Source: Ardenticatenia bacterium (lineage in GTDB: Bacteria > Chloroflexota > Anaerolineae > Ardenticatenales > Ardenticatenaceae). From it: a stretch of DNA of 50,542 nt. This document shows positions 10,438-20,098 of this stretch, in pieces. The DNA lies in assembly GCA_030949995.1 (NCBI GenBank), contig JAUZRY010000094.1, forward strand, positions 1-50,542. The letters run 5' to 3'. The position numbers and the translations under genes are program-made. Each line of letters opens with the position of its first letter. Positions within the stretch are counted from its first letter, which is position 1. The notes beneath the pieces are model-generated. The model had not been told where the DNA came from. It saw only the letters and a program-made list of their open reading frames with translations, and made no database searches.

Positions 10438-11352
10438 ATGCGACACTTCTTGGACGTGTACGAGCTCTCCCGGGAGGAGTTCTGGGACATCCTCTCCCTC
10501 GCCCGCCGGTTGAAGGCGCAGTACCGCGAGTGGCAACAGAACACGGCCTTGCTTCGGGGCTACGTGCTGGGCATGCTCTTTCAGAAGCCCAGCCTGCGCA
10601 CCCGTGTCTCCTTCGAGGTGGCTATGCTTCACTTGGGCGGCCAAGCCCTGTATTTGAGCCCCAACGAAGTCCAGCTCGGCCAACGGGAGAGCGTGCCCGA
10701 TGTGGCCCGGGTGCTGGGCCGCTACGTCCACGCCATCATGGCCCGGGTCTTCTCCCACGAACACGTGCGTCAGCTCGCCCACCACGCCGGCGTGCCGGTG
10801 ATTAACGGCCTTTCCGACTACAGCCACCCCTGTCAAGCCCTGGCCGACTATTTCACCCTTTGGGAGCGGTGGGGCACCCTTGAGGGGCGCACGCTGGCCT
10901 GGGTTGGCGACGGCAATAACGTGCTTCACTCCTTGCTCCACGGCGCCCCCTTGGCCGGCGTCAACGTGCGCGTGGCCACCCCGCCTGGCTACGAGCCCGA
11001 CGAAGGTGCCGTAGATGTAGCCCGTCGTGGTGGCGTGGACGTGTTGCTCACCAACGACCCGCGAGAAGCTGTGCGGGGTGCTGATGCCATCTACACCGAC
11101 GTGTGGGCCAGCATGGGCCAGGAGGCCGAGCGGGCCGAGCGACTGCGCGTCTTTCCGCCCTACCAGGTGAACCAAGCTCTGCTCGAGGCCAGCGGCAACC
11201 CCGATGTGGTGGTGCTGCACTGTCTGCCGGCCCACCGGGGCGAGGAGATTACCGATGACGTGGCCGATGGCCCCCATTCCCTCCTCTGGGACCAGGCGGA
11301 AAACCGCCTCCACGCCCAGAAGGGGCTGTTGGTGTGGCTCTTGGTGACGTGA
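10438..11352 (+). CDS. argF: Ornithine carbamoyltransferase
   Basis: It makes citrulline from carbamoyl phosphate and ornithine in arginine synthesis; cytoplasmic trimer. 304 residues, normal for the family. Seen: the carbamoyl-phosphate site [11 protein letters not shown], the central [11 protein letters not shown] motif and the ornithine-site [11 protein letters not shown] near the C-terminus. The ATG at 10438 was chosen because AGGAGG lies 7 bases upstream; the ATG at 10420 has no ribosome site. It is the first gene of a plus-strand run, with the TPR gene only 12 bp downstream. A paralogue of the fold, YgeW, lies at 26415-27392 but differs clearly in its motifs. Confidence 0.94.
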   Translation: MRHFLDVYELSREEFWDILSLARRLKAQYREWQQNTALLRGYVLGMLFQKPSLRTRVSFEVAMLHLGGQALYLSPNEVQLGQRESVPDVARVLGRYVHAIMARVFSHEHVRQLAHHAGVPVINGLSDYSHPCQALADYFTLWERWGTLEGRTLAWVGDGNNVLHSLLHGAPLAGVNVRVATPPGYEPDEGAVDVARRGGVDVLLTNDPREAVRGADAIYTDVWASMGQEAERAERLRVFPPYQVNQALLEASGNPDVVVLHCLPAHRGEEITDDVADGPHSLLWDQAENRLHAQKGLLVWLLVT

Positions 11353-11364
11353 GGGGGTGAACCC

Positions 11365-13596
11365 ATGCTGCGCAGGTCAAAAAAGAAGGCCAAGGCCTCG
11401 GGCGACGTGTCAGAGCAGGAGCAACGGGCGCAGTATGAGGCCCTGATCCAAGAGGGGCACGAGCTCCTCTGGGGAGGCGAATACTCTGCCGCCATCGAAC
11501 GCTACCGACAAGCCGTGGCCCTGCGCCCTGAGGATCCGGCCGGCTACCTGGACTTGGCCTACGCCCTCTACCAGGCTGGCCAAAAGGAGGAGGCCCTGCG
11601 GGCCTACTTGAAGGCCGAGGAGCTGGAGCCGGGAAATCCGGCCACGCTCACCAAGATCGCCGAGATCTACGGCGACTTGGGCCGCCATGAGGCGGCCGCG
11701 GCCACGCTGCTCGTCCTGGCCGACCGATACTTGAGCCTGCGGCAACCCGCCGAGGCGGTGCGCACGTGGCAGCGCCTCCTCCAGTATGATCCCCACAACG
11801 TGATCGCCCTCCGACGGTTGGCCGAAGCCTATCGCCGGGGACGCCGCCCTCGCTTGGCCGCCAAAGCCCTGGTGGCCTTGGCGCGCGCTTACTTGCACAA
11901 CCGTGATGTCAACAGCGCTATCGCGGCTTGTGAGCAGGCCCTGGCACTTAACCCGGGCGACCGCGCGGCCCGCGAGCTGCTGGCGGAGCTCAAGGGCGAG
12001 GGCACCAAGGAGGGAGACGAGGGATTTCTCCCCACCCAAGAAGTGGCCCAGCGTGCCCTGGAGCGCATGGCTGAAGCCTTCTTTGAACAGGCTGAGGGCG
12101 AGGACGTGGAGCTAGGGGTGGAGGCGCTACGCATCCGTGCCCTCGATTACCAGACCCGTGGCCTCTACGACGAGGCCATCCGCGCCTACGAGACCATTCT
12201 AGAACGTGGCCACCGGGAACCCGAGATCCTCTACAACTTGGGCGTGCTCCACCAGGAGCTCATGCACTACGACGAGGCCATCGCCTACTTGCGCGAAGTG
12301 TTGGACACGGCCACCGAGTCCGACTACATCGTGGGCGCTCACTTCGCCATTGGCCAATGTTACCAGCGTCAGGGGCGCATTGATGAGGCCCTGAACCACT
12401 TCCTCGAGGCCCTCAAGATCGTGGACGTTCAATCCGTGGACCGGGACAAGGCCGACGAGCTCATCAAGCTCTACGAGAGCTTGGCCGAAAGCTACGAGGC
12501 CAAGGGCGACCGGGACACGGCCGAGCGCTTCATCAGCTCCCTTACCGAATTCCTCAGTGACCGGGGATGGGAGGACAAACTCATCGAGGTGCGCCACCGC
12601 TTGGGGGCCCTCACAGGTGACCAAGTGACGCTGGCCGAGCTCCTCGGCGTGGCCGAATCGGAGAAGGTGCTGGAGGGGCTGACCACCGCTCAGAAGTACG
12701 CCGACCAGGGGTTTGTGCTCTCAGCCCTGGAGGAGTGCTATTGGACCCTCAACTTTGCGCCCTACTATTTGCCCCTTCACCTCCAAATCGGAGACCTTCT
12801 CGTCAAAGCTGGGCGCATTTCGGAGGCAGTGCGCAAGTTTGAAGTCGTGGCCGATGTTCACGTGCTGGACGGGAATCCCAAGAAGGCCATGCGCGTGTTG
12901 GAGCGCGCCCTGGAGGTGGCCCCGCTCGACGTGAGCGCGCGCAGCAAGCTGGTCGAACTCCAGGTGCGCTACGGCGAGATCGACGCTGCCCTCGAAAATT
13001 ATCTGCGGCTGGCCGACGGCTACTACCAATTGGCCCAGCCCGACAGGGCCGTCGAGGCCCTGAACGAGGCCCTGCGGCTCGCCCCGCGCGGCAGCCAGGA
13101 GATGAAATGGTCTCGGCGCATTCGGCGCCGACTGGTGGACATCCACCTCCAACGGCTTGACTGGGCCCGCGCGGCGGCTGTGTTGGAACAACTCATCCAC
13201 GAGGCCCCCGAAGATGTGGATGCTGCCGCGCGCTTGGCCGACATCTACTACACCATGGGCAGGCCGGACCGCGCCCGCCAAGTGCTCCAAGACGTGACCG
13301 GCATGTTGGTCCAGAAGGGAGAGACAGGCACCGCATTGGCCCTGTGGGAACAAGGAGTTGCTCAACATCCCGAAGATGTGGAGCTGAAAATTGCCTTGGG
13401 CCAGCGCTTCCTCGAGGCTGGCCACGTGGAACGCGCTATCGAGACGTGGGAGGAGGTGTTGGAACCCTTGGTCAAAAGCGGGCAACGGGCCAAGGCGGCC
13501 GGGCTGTTGCGCCGTATGATCGCCCTCCATCCTCCCCAAGAGCGGCGGTACCGCAAGATGCTCGCCATTCTCCTGCACCAGGAGAGGAAAAAGTAG
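11365..13596 (+). CDS. Large TPR-repeat protein
   Basis: The 743-residue product consists almost wholly of tetratricopeptide repeats. The pattern 'A...y..A..l.P.d..a...La..y...G....A' recurs roughly every 34 residues, for example YSAAIERYRQAVALRPEDP near the N-terminus. The N-terminus is basic (LRRSKKKAKA). There is no signal peptide or membrane segment. Start: ATG at 11365 with GAGGGGGTG upstream. It is sandwiched between argF and cdaA with 12-bp gaps on both sides, so it is co-transcribed with the c-di-AMP synthase. Inference: a cytoplasmic scaffold; its partner is unknown. Confidence 0.85.
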   Translation: MLRRSKKKAKASGDVSEQEQRAQYEALIQEGHELLWGGEYSAAIERYRQAVALRPEDPAGYLDLAYALYQAGQKEEALRAYLKAEELEPGNPATLTKIAEIYGDLGRHEAAAATLLVLADRYLSLRQPAEAVRTWQRLLQYDPHNVIALRRLAEAYRRGRRPRLAAKALVALARAYLHNRDVNSAIAACEQALALNPGDRAARELLAELKGEGTKEGDEGFLPTQEVAQRALERMAEAFFEQAEGEDVELGVEALRIRALDYQTRGLYDEAIRAYETILERGHREPEILYNLGVLHQELMHYDEAIAYLREVLDTATESDYIVGAHFAIGQCYQRQGRIDEALNHFLEALKIVDVQSVDRDKADELIKLYESLAESYEAKGDRDTAERFISSLTEFLSDRGWEDKLIEVRHRLGALTGDQVTLAELLGVAESEKVLEGLTTAQKYADQGFVLSALEECYWTLNFAPYYLPLHLQIGDLLVKAGRISEAVRKFEVVADVHVLDGNPKKAMRVLERALEVAPLDVSARSKLVELQVRYGEIDAALENYLRLADGYYQLAQPDRAVEALNEALRLAPRGSQEMKWSRRIRRRLVDIHLQRLDWARAAAVLEQLIHEAPEDVDAAARLADIYYTMGRPDRARQVLQDVTGMLVQKGETGTALALWEQGVAQHPEDVELKIALGQRFLEAGHVERAIETWEEVLEPLVKSGQRAKAAGLLRRMIALHPPQERRYRKMLAILLHQERKK

Positions 13597-13608
13597 AACC
13601 TTCAGCCT

Positions 13609-14454
13609 ATGGAATCGCTGCAGGACCTGATAATGACCCTAACGCGGTTGGCTGATCCAACCGCGTTGATTGATGTGCTCCTGGTGACCGGGCTCATTTA
13701 CGCGCTTCTCTACCTCATGCGGGGCACACCCGCCATTCAACTGGTGCGTGGCATCATTGTGGTCGTGGCCATTCTCTTCTTCATGGTCTCTGCACTGCCC
13801 CTGCCCGCCTTCCGGTGGCTGGTGGAGCGCTCCATTCCAGCGATGCTCATCGGCGTGCCCGTCATCTTCCAGCCGGAGATCAGGCGGGGCCTGGAACGCC
13901 TGGGGCGCACGGGGTTCCGCTGGGTACCGGCCCGGCCGACCATGAGGCAGGTCATCCAACACGTGGCCCGGGCCACCCAGCGGCTGAGCGAACGCCGTTA
14001 CGGCGCCCTCATCGTCTTTGAGCGCACCACGGGCTTGCAGGAATTCATCGAGACCGGCGTGGCCCTAGATGCCACGATCACGCCCGAGCTGTTGCTCACC
14101 ATCTTCCACCCGGGCACGGCGCTCCACGACGGGGCCGCCATCGTGCGAGGGGACCGCCTAGTTGCCGCGGCGTGCGTGCTCCCCCTGGCCGCTCAGGTGC
14201 CCGACCCGCAAATGGGCACCCGCCACCGGGCGGCCTTGGGCGTTACGGAACAGACTGACGCTGTGGCGGTCATTGTGTCCGAGGAGACGGGCGCCATTTC
14301 CCTGGCCTACGGTGGCCGCATGATCCGTCACCTGGATGAGGGGCGCCTGGTGCGCTCACTGCTGGCCTTCTTCGAGCCCGGCATCGGCACCCGCCTCGGG
14401 CGAAGTGCCAAGGCCGTGGCCGCAGATGCCGATGGAACCACACGTGGACCTTGA
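13609..14454 (+). CDS. cdaA: Membrane diadenylate cyclase CdaA
   Basis: It joins two ATP to make cyclic di-AMP, a second messenger for potassium and turgor control. The 281-residue product has three N-terminal membrane helices (residues ~18-85), then a DAC/DisA_N domain. Both catalytic signatures are present: LHDGAAIV (about residue 174) and GTRHRAALG (about 203-209). The order cdaA followed by a YbbR protein is the conserved arrangement of this type of cyclase, and here the two genes are 3 bp apart. No glmM follows, unlike in Firmicutes. Confidence 0.95.
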   Translation: MESLQDLIMTLTRLADPTALIDVLLVTGLIYALLYLMRGTPAIQLVRGIIVVVAILFFMVSALPLPAFRWLVERSIPAMLIGVPVIFQPEIRRGLERLGRTGFRWVPARPTMRQVIQHVARATQRLSERRYGALIVFERTTGLQEFIETGVALDATITPELLLTIFHPGTALHDGAAIVRGDRLVAAACVLPLAAQVPDPQMGTRHRAALGVTEQTDAVAVIVSEETGAISLAYGGRMIRHLDEGRLVRSLLAFFEPGIGTRLGRSAKAVAADADGTTRGP

Positions 14455-14457
14455 GCC

Positions 14458-16296
14458 GTGCGCCTACGACAACTCCTCTCCAACCTTTCCTCTTTCCTGT
14501 TGGCGCTCTTCCTGGGCGTGATCATCTGGGCAGTGGCCATCAACAGCGAAAATCCCCTCGTGGTACGCACCTTTCCCGAGCAGATTCCCGTGGACTTGAT
14601 CAACGTCCCCCCCGGCCTTGTGCCCCTCACCGGGGAGGGCGAGAGCGTCCGCCTGCAAGTGCGTGCGCCCCGCCAATGGTGGAACCAGGTGGAGCGCAGC
14701 AGCCGAAGAACCCGGGTGAGCAAATTCCGCGCCTGGGTGGACCTGAGCGGGCTTTCAGCCGGCCTCTATGAGCTGGACGTGAATGTTGAGAAAGCCGCCC
14801 GAGCTGACCGGGAAGTGCGCATCCTGGCCACCACGCCCGAGAAGATTCCCGTGCGCCTGGACCGAGTTGAGGAACGGGAGATGTCAGTCGACGTGGACAT
14901 CATTGACCGCTCCAGCGTGCCCACCGGCTACGAGATCCAGACGCCTCAAGCGGAGCCGCCGGTGGTGCGCCTGCGCGGCCCCACCTCGCGCCTCGACCGG
15001 GTAGACCGCGTGGTGGCCAGAGTACAAGTCAATGGAGCCCGTGCGCCCGTTCAAGTGGAGGCTCCTCTCGTCCTGGTGGACCGCCAAGGAGAGCTCGTGC
15101 CGGTCGGCTCCGGCTCAGTAGACGTTCAGCTCGAGCCGCGCCGTGTTGTGGTCACTGTGCCCATCCGTCAGCGCCAAGGATATCGGGAGCTCATCGTGCG
15201 CCCGATCATTGTCGGGGAACCGGCCCCGGGCTACTGGGTCAGTGACATTGACGTGGTCCCCCAGACCATCAGCGTCGTGGGCCTGCCGGCTGCCGTCGAG
15301 CGCCTGAGCCCCATTGTGGAGACCGAGCCCATTGACGTGACCGGCCTGACCGCAGGAACACTTATCCGGGACGTGGAAGTGCTGTTGCCGGAAGATGTAT
15401 CCCCCCTGGAGGGCAACCGACTGGTTCAGGTGCGCATCGCCGTGCAAGCCTTGAAGAGCAGCGCCCAAGTGGCCGTGCGCCCCACGTGGAGCGGGCTGGC
15501 CGCCGGCTTTGCCGTGACTCAGATCACGCCCGAGCAGGTGGATGTCATTGTGGAGGGGCCGGTCAATGAGCTGGAGGAATTACGGCCCTCGGACGTGTTC
15601 GCCGTGTTGGACCTGACCGGCCTGCAGCCGGGCACCCACTTGGTGAGCCCCCGCGTTTCGGTGCCCGGGTCGCTGACAGTGGCGTCCGTGTTGCCCAGAC
15701 AGGTGGAAGTGGTGATCGGCCTGGCCCAAACGTCGCGTCTCTTCGTGCGCCCCGTGGATGTAGTCGGTAGCGACAAGTGGATGCAGTACACGGTCGCTCC
15801 GCCGACGGTGACCGTCACCTTGGAGGGCTCTTCCTTGCTCCTGGCTGAGCTCGACGAGGAGGACGTGACCGTGACGGTCAACGTGGAAGGGCGACCCGCG
15901 GGCACATACTTCCTCACCCCTACAGTCCAAGTGTTGGACACCCTCGCCGTGGCTGAGATCGTGCCCCCACAAGTGCAGGTGAGCGTTGAACCCGCCCTCT
16001 CCACCTTCACCGTGACCAGGCGGTTGGCGTGGCGTGGCCTGGAGCCGGGCATGATCCTCTACCTGGAGCCGCGTGAGGTGACGTTGGAGCTGCGGGCGCC
16101 TGGAAACCCCGAGGTCGCCCGGCAGGCGCTGGTGGATGATCCGACCTTCCGAGTGTTCGTGGATGTGGACGGGCTGCCCGCAGGCTCCTACACCCTGACG
16201 CCCCAAGTGAGCTTGCCGGCTCGCTACGAGCTGGTGCGGGTGGTGCCGGAACAGATTCAGGCGCGGCTTTCCCCACTGGCTGCCCCCCACAATTGA
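14458..16296 (+). CDS. cdaR: YbbR-domain protein, likely CdaA regulator
   Basis: The 612-residue product has one N-terminal membrane helix (residues ~9-27, FLLALFLGVIIWAVAIN) and a long extracytoplasmic region of repeated YbbR domains, each ending in a motif like 'v.P..v.V.veg'. I count about six to seven, more than the four of Bacillus CdaR. The GTG start at 14458 lies 3 bp after the cdaA stop. Known for the family: YbbR/CdaR binds CdaA and modulates c-di-AMP production. The extra repeats would reach further from the membrane. It is the last intact gene of the argF-TPR-cdaA run. Confidence 0.87.
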   Translation: MRLRQLLSNLSSFLLALFLGVIIWAVAINSENPLVVRTFPEQIPVDLINVPPGLVPLTGEGESVRLQVRAPRQWWNQVERSSRRTRVSKFRAWVDLSGLSAGLYELDVNVEKAARADREVRILATTPEKIPVRLDRVEEREMSVDVDIIDRSSVPTGYEIQTPQAEPPVVRLRGPTSRLDRVDRVVARVQVNGARAPVQVEAPLVLVDRQGELVPVGSGSVDVQLEPRRVVVTVPIRQRQGYRELIVRPIIVGEPAPGYWVSDIDVVPQTISVVGLPAAVERLSPIVETEPIDVTGLTAGTLIRDVEVLLPEDVSPLEGNRLVQVRIAVQALKSSAQVAVRPTWSGLAAGFAVTQITPEQVDVIVEGPVNELEELRPSDVFAVLDLTGLQPGTHLVSPRVSVPGSLTVASVLPRQVEVVIGLAQTSRLFVRPVDVVGSDKWMQYTVAPPTVTVTLEGSSLLLAELDEEDVTVTVNVEGRPAGTYFLTPTVQVLDTLAVAEIVPPQVQVSVEPALSTFTVTRRLAWRGLEPGMILYLEPREVTLELRAPGNPEVARQALVDDPTFRVFVDVDGLPAGSYTLTPQVSLPARYELVRVVPEQIQARLSPLAAPHN

Positions 16297-16354
16297 GGAG
16301 CCATGGCGAGCTTGGGCGTGTGCCTTCGCTCCAAGCAGTCAACCGTGAGCAAAC

Positions 16355-18076
16355 GTGAGGTTAATGGTGGAACAGTTTTCCCATATTCTTCCCCATAACT
16401 ACCGGGAAAGCAGCTATCCTGTGGCCCTCTTCCTTTGGACTGTTGAAAATACCGCACCGTACCCGGTCACTGTTGGGCTTCTCTTCACATGGGAAAGCGT
16501 GTTCGGCCTTGGATGTCCTACGCGGCGCCCGGATGACTTTACAATCGTGCACACGGCGCGCACAGAGCCCGTGGGCACCACAGCCCAGATGGTCGGACTG
16601 GTGTTCACCGGGGGAAAGATACCGGCCACCACGCCGTGGGAGGGCTCGTTCGCCCTTGCCGCCCTTGCCGATCCATCCGTTCAGGTGACGTTCTGGGCCC
16701 GTTTTCAGGCTGACGGGGACGGCGCTGACATCTGGCACGACTTCGCCGTTGACGGTCGGCTTGACAACGTGGAGAATGAGCGCCCGGTCACCCCTGACGA
16801 GCATTCGGCCGGCGGAGTGGCTGCCACGATCACCTTGGCACCGGGAGAGAGCCACACGGTACCTTTCGTGTTGGCGTGGGATCTGCCCATTGTGGAATTC
16901 GGCGGGGGCGATCAGTGGTATCGCCGTTACACAACGTTCTTCGGCACCTCGGGTCAACATGCTTGGGCCATTGCCCGCGAAGGCTTGACCAAGTACAAAG
17001 CGTGGCGAGCGCCATTGTCACTTGGCAGCGGCCCGTGCTCGAGGATCGTACCACTCCCCCTGTGGTACAAGACAGCCCTTTTCAACGAGCTCTATTTCGT
17101 GGCCGATGGAGCCACGGCTTGGGTCGTCGATCCAGAGCACCCGAATGAAATGGGGCACTTCGCCCAGATCGAATGTTATGATTACCCGTTCTACGAGACG
17201 TTGGACGTGCGTTTCTACGGTTCTTTTCCCGTTGTCATGTTGTGGCCAGAACTGGAAAAGCGCGTGATGTACACCTTTATTTCCACCGTCTTCCTGGAAG
17301 ATACCTCGCCACATCCCATTGAATCCACCGGCCGATCCGCTCCGCGCAAGCTGGCCGGCGCCGTGCCACATGACTTGGGCGCTCCCCAAGAAGCCCCTTG
17401 GAGACGGCCCAATGCCTACACGTTTCAGGATACAAATATATGGAAGGACCTCAACAGCAAATTTGTCCTGCTGCTTTACCGTGATTACATGCTCACTAGG
17501 GATCAGGGGCTTCTGCGCGCCGGATGGCCTGCCGTTCGCTTCGCCCTGGAGTACCTCAAGCAATTTGATCGGGATAACGACGGTTTGCCGGAAAATGAGA
17601 ACTTCCCGGATCAAACATACGACACGTGGTCTATGCGGGGAGCAAGCGCGTATTGTGGAGGGCTCTGGCTGGCCGCCCTAGAAGCCGCACAACAGATGGC
17701 ACGGCTGGTCAACGACCGGGATGCCTATGAAACGTACAGCCACTGGCTCGAAAGGGGACGAGAGGCCTTTGAGGCCGCTCTGTGGAACGGCTCCTATTTT
17801 CGATACGACACCCAGAGCCCCTACCGCGAGCACATTATGGCCGATCAGTTGGCCGGACAGTGGTACGCTGATCTCACAGGTTTGCCCCCAATCGTCCCCG
17901 AAGAACAGGTTGTGCAGGCCCTACACACCATCTTCGAGCACAATGTGTGCCAATTCGCCGGGGGCAATATGGGCGCCGTCAACGGAATGCGCCCGGACGG
18001 CACAGTGGACACGTCCAGCGACCAGGCGGAGGAAGTCTGGTCTGGCGTCACATACGCCTTGGCGTCGGCCAGTTGA
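16355..18076 (+). pseudogene. GH116 beta-glucosidase/glucosylceramidase fragment, truncated at both ends
   Basis: Seen: homology begins abruptly with FSHILPHNYRESSYPVALF, normally well inside the N-terminal beta domain of GH116 (GBA2-like) enzymes. It continues through LLFTWES, QDTNIWKDLNSKFVLLLYRD, a DTWSMRGASAYCGGLWLAAL stretch and SDQAEEVWSGVTYALAS, then stops at TGA. Full bacterial members have about 800 residues or more. Here 573 are present, with roughly 100-150 missing at each end (estimate). Only 58 bp separate it from the YbbR gene, and there is no good ribosome site. By eye it is less GC-rich than its neighbours, which may mean foreign origin. Probably non-functional, since the C-terminal part of the barrel is missing. 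Confidence 0.8.
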
Positions 18077-18239
18077 GGCGGCACGAGCGTGGCAGACGGG
18101 TGGTTCAGCACGAGGGTGGGCTGGAGACCCGGCAGCATGACTACGCGGGGCCATCTGGGCTTCACCGCCCTCGAACAACGGCGCCGGCGCTGAGAAGGCG
18201 TGGTTCCACTGCCTCCCACGGGCCGGTGCTCGCGGGAGG

Positions 18240-20033
18240 CCTGTTATGGGTGCCCCAATGACTACCGGCAGGTACGACAGGGCAAGACGCTCCACCAGGA
18301 AGAGCGTCACGGGCACTTGGCCGCCATTGCCTCCGGCGAGTCCGGAAGCAGTGTGACCACGCCTGTATGGGTTCCCAAGGAAAGGGCAGTAATGTCAAAG
18401 GCGACGTCCACATAGGTAGGCCCGGCGGTCACCTGAAGCCAGTCCTGATCTGCGTCAGCTCGCCACGCAATGGGCCCACATCGTTCCGCAACGGAGATTC
18501 GCATGGGCCGCGGCGGCCGGTCGGGCGAGGCCATGACGATGATCTGGTCAGGCATGGCGTTCAACGAGGGGCGCACAGTGGGCAGCTCAACAATCTCGGT
18601 GAAGACGTTACTCAACCGTCGCTGAAGCGCCCCCACACGCCCTGTCCCCGGTAATTGCCGCCGGGCACCTGCCACACGAACGGCGTGCTCACCGGCTGGG
18701 GCGCCGTAAATATGGAAACCGCATCCACGTACACGTCGGCTGTGCCCAAGCGCCAGAACTTGAAAATGAGGAACGGATCGTCGGCGTTCTCGTGGAAGAC
18801 AAAGGGGAGCCGGAACTCCTGATACACGTTGGGCGCGTCGAAATCCGTGCCCCGAATCCTCAGGGGGCCATAGGTCACGCCACCGCCGGAGACCTCGAAA
18901 CGGGCCACGTCCTCGGAGGAGGTATTGTCGTTCACCTTCAGGCGCACGTAGGCCACCATGGGGATGTTCTTGTAAAAGGTGGTGTCATATACCCAGGCGA
19001 ACGACTCGCCATTGCCTGGAAACAGGCGATAGGCCGTTCCACCCCACGCTAGGGGATCGTCCACCCGTTCACCGTTGCCCCACAAGAGGGTGAAGCTTTC
19101 AAAGGAATCGTCGGCCAACCATCCCAGGCTCAGCTCCAAGTAGGGCAACCCCCGGCTGTCCACCACCGGCAACGTTACCGTGGAGCTCCGGGACGCCGGG
19201 CCCATGCGATCCAGTTCCGCTATGGGCAGGGAGGCACCCAAGTAGATCGTGTCGCTGACCACGTGGGTGCGGCCAAAACGGTCTCGCGTTTTCACGTAGA
19301 CCGTCTTCCAGCCGGGGCGCTCCGAGAGCGTCCACGAGACCTCCGAGGTAAAGGGTTGCCACGTGGCGCCGGCGAGGCATACGTCCTCACCGATCATCAT
19401 CTCCGTGGCCGGAAACCTGCCCGCAAAGCTGTGTTCCTCAGGGCTCTGGTAGATGTAGAGCGGCACAGTAGGGTTCGTGGTGGTGAGTGCCTCGTTGGCC
19501 ACAATAACGGGCGCGAAGGCCGTGTCCGCGCCGAAGTTCTGGGCGATGTAGCCGCGGCCGTCACTATCGCGCCGGTAGTACCCAATGCCCACCTCGCGTG
19601 AGTTGGGGTCGAGCAAGTTCGCGCGGTGGCCGGGGCTGGCCATCCACCCGTCTATGGCGTCTTTCGGGGCCAGATATCCGCAGTAGGCGTTCTCCGCCCC
19701 GGAGCGGCCCAAGTAGCCAAACGCGCGGGTGCGGTCAATGGGCCAGGTGCCCAAAGTGTCCTGGTGACCACAGAAGCCGGGAGGGCGGTTCTCCGTGGAA
19801 TCCCACGAGAACCAGCGGGCCGCGTGAGTCAACTGGCGGTTCCACCTCAGCGGGGCAACGCCATTCTGTTGGCGGGCCACGTTGCCCCAATACACCGTGA
19901 GCGCCTCCTCCACAACGCGCTCTGCCGGGTGCTGAGCGGGATCGTAGCCGCTGTACACGGTGGCGTGCAGTGGCGAGGCCGCCAACCATCCCGTGAGCAG
20001 TAACAACAGTCCACAGACAACCACACCGCGCAT
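18240..20033 (-). CDS. Secreted CAP/SCP-domain protein with BACON-like C-terminal domain (two frameshifts)
   Basis: Seen: a signal peptide (residues 1-~22, RGVVVCGLLLLLTGWLAAS), then a CAP domain with VEEALTVYWGNVAR and the signature GWMASPGHRANLLDPNSREVGIGYY. A middle beta region resembles carbohydrate-binding folds. After one-base gaps near 18615 and 18333 are bridged, a domain like BACON follows (IAWRADADQDWLQV). It ends with LFLVERLALSYLPVVIG, a tail type common on exported Chloroflexota proteins. The frame stays open to a stop at 17921, overlapping the GH116 fragment, so the true end is uncertain; I place it just after the YLPVVIG tail. The start at ATG 20033 has a GGGGAAGGGGG purine run upstream. 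Function unknown; CAP domains occur in secreted adhesins and sterol-binding proteins. Confidence 0.75.
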
Positions 20034-20098
20034 GGCCAGCCCCCTTCCCCGATGGTTCTCCTCGCACGTGCGAGACGCGCCCGGAGGAAGCTGCCCGG

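Noticed and set aside
16297..18260. Insertion sequence as the cause of the GH116 fragment
   Set aside because: No transposase, terminal inverted repeats or target duplication is visible at either edge.
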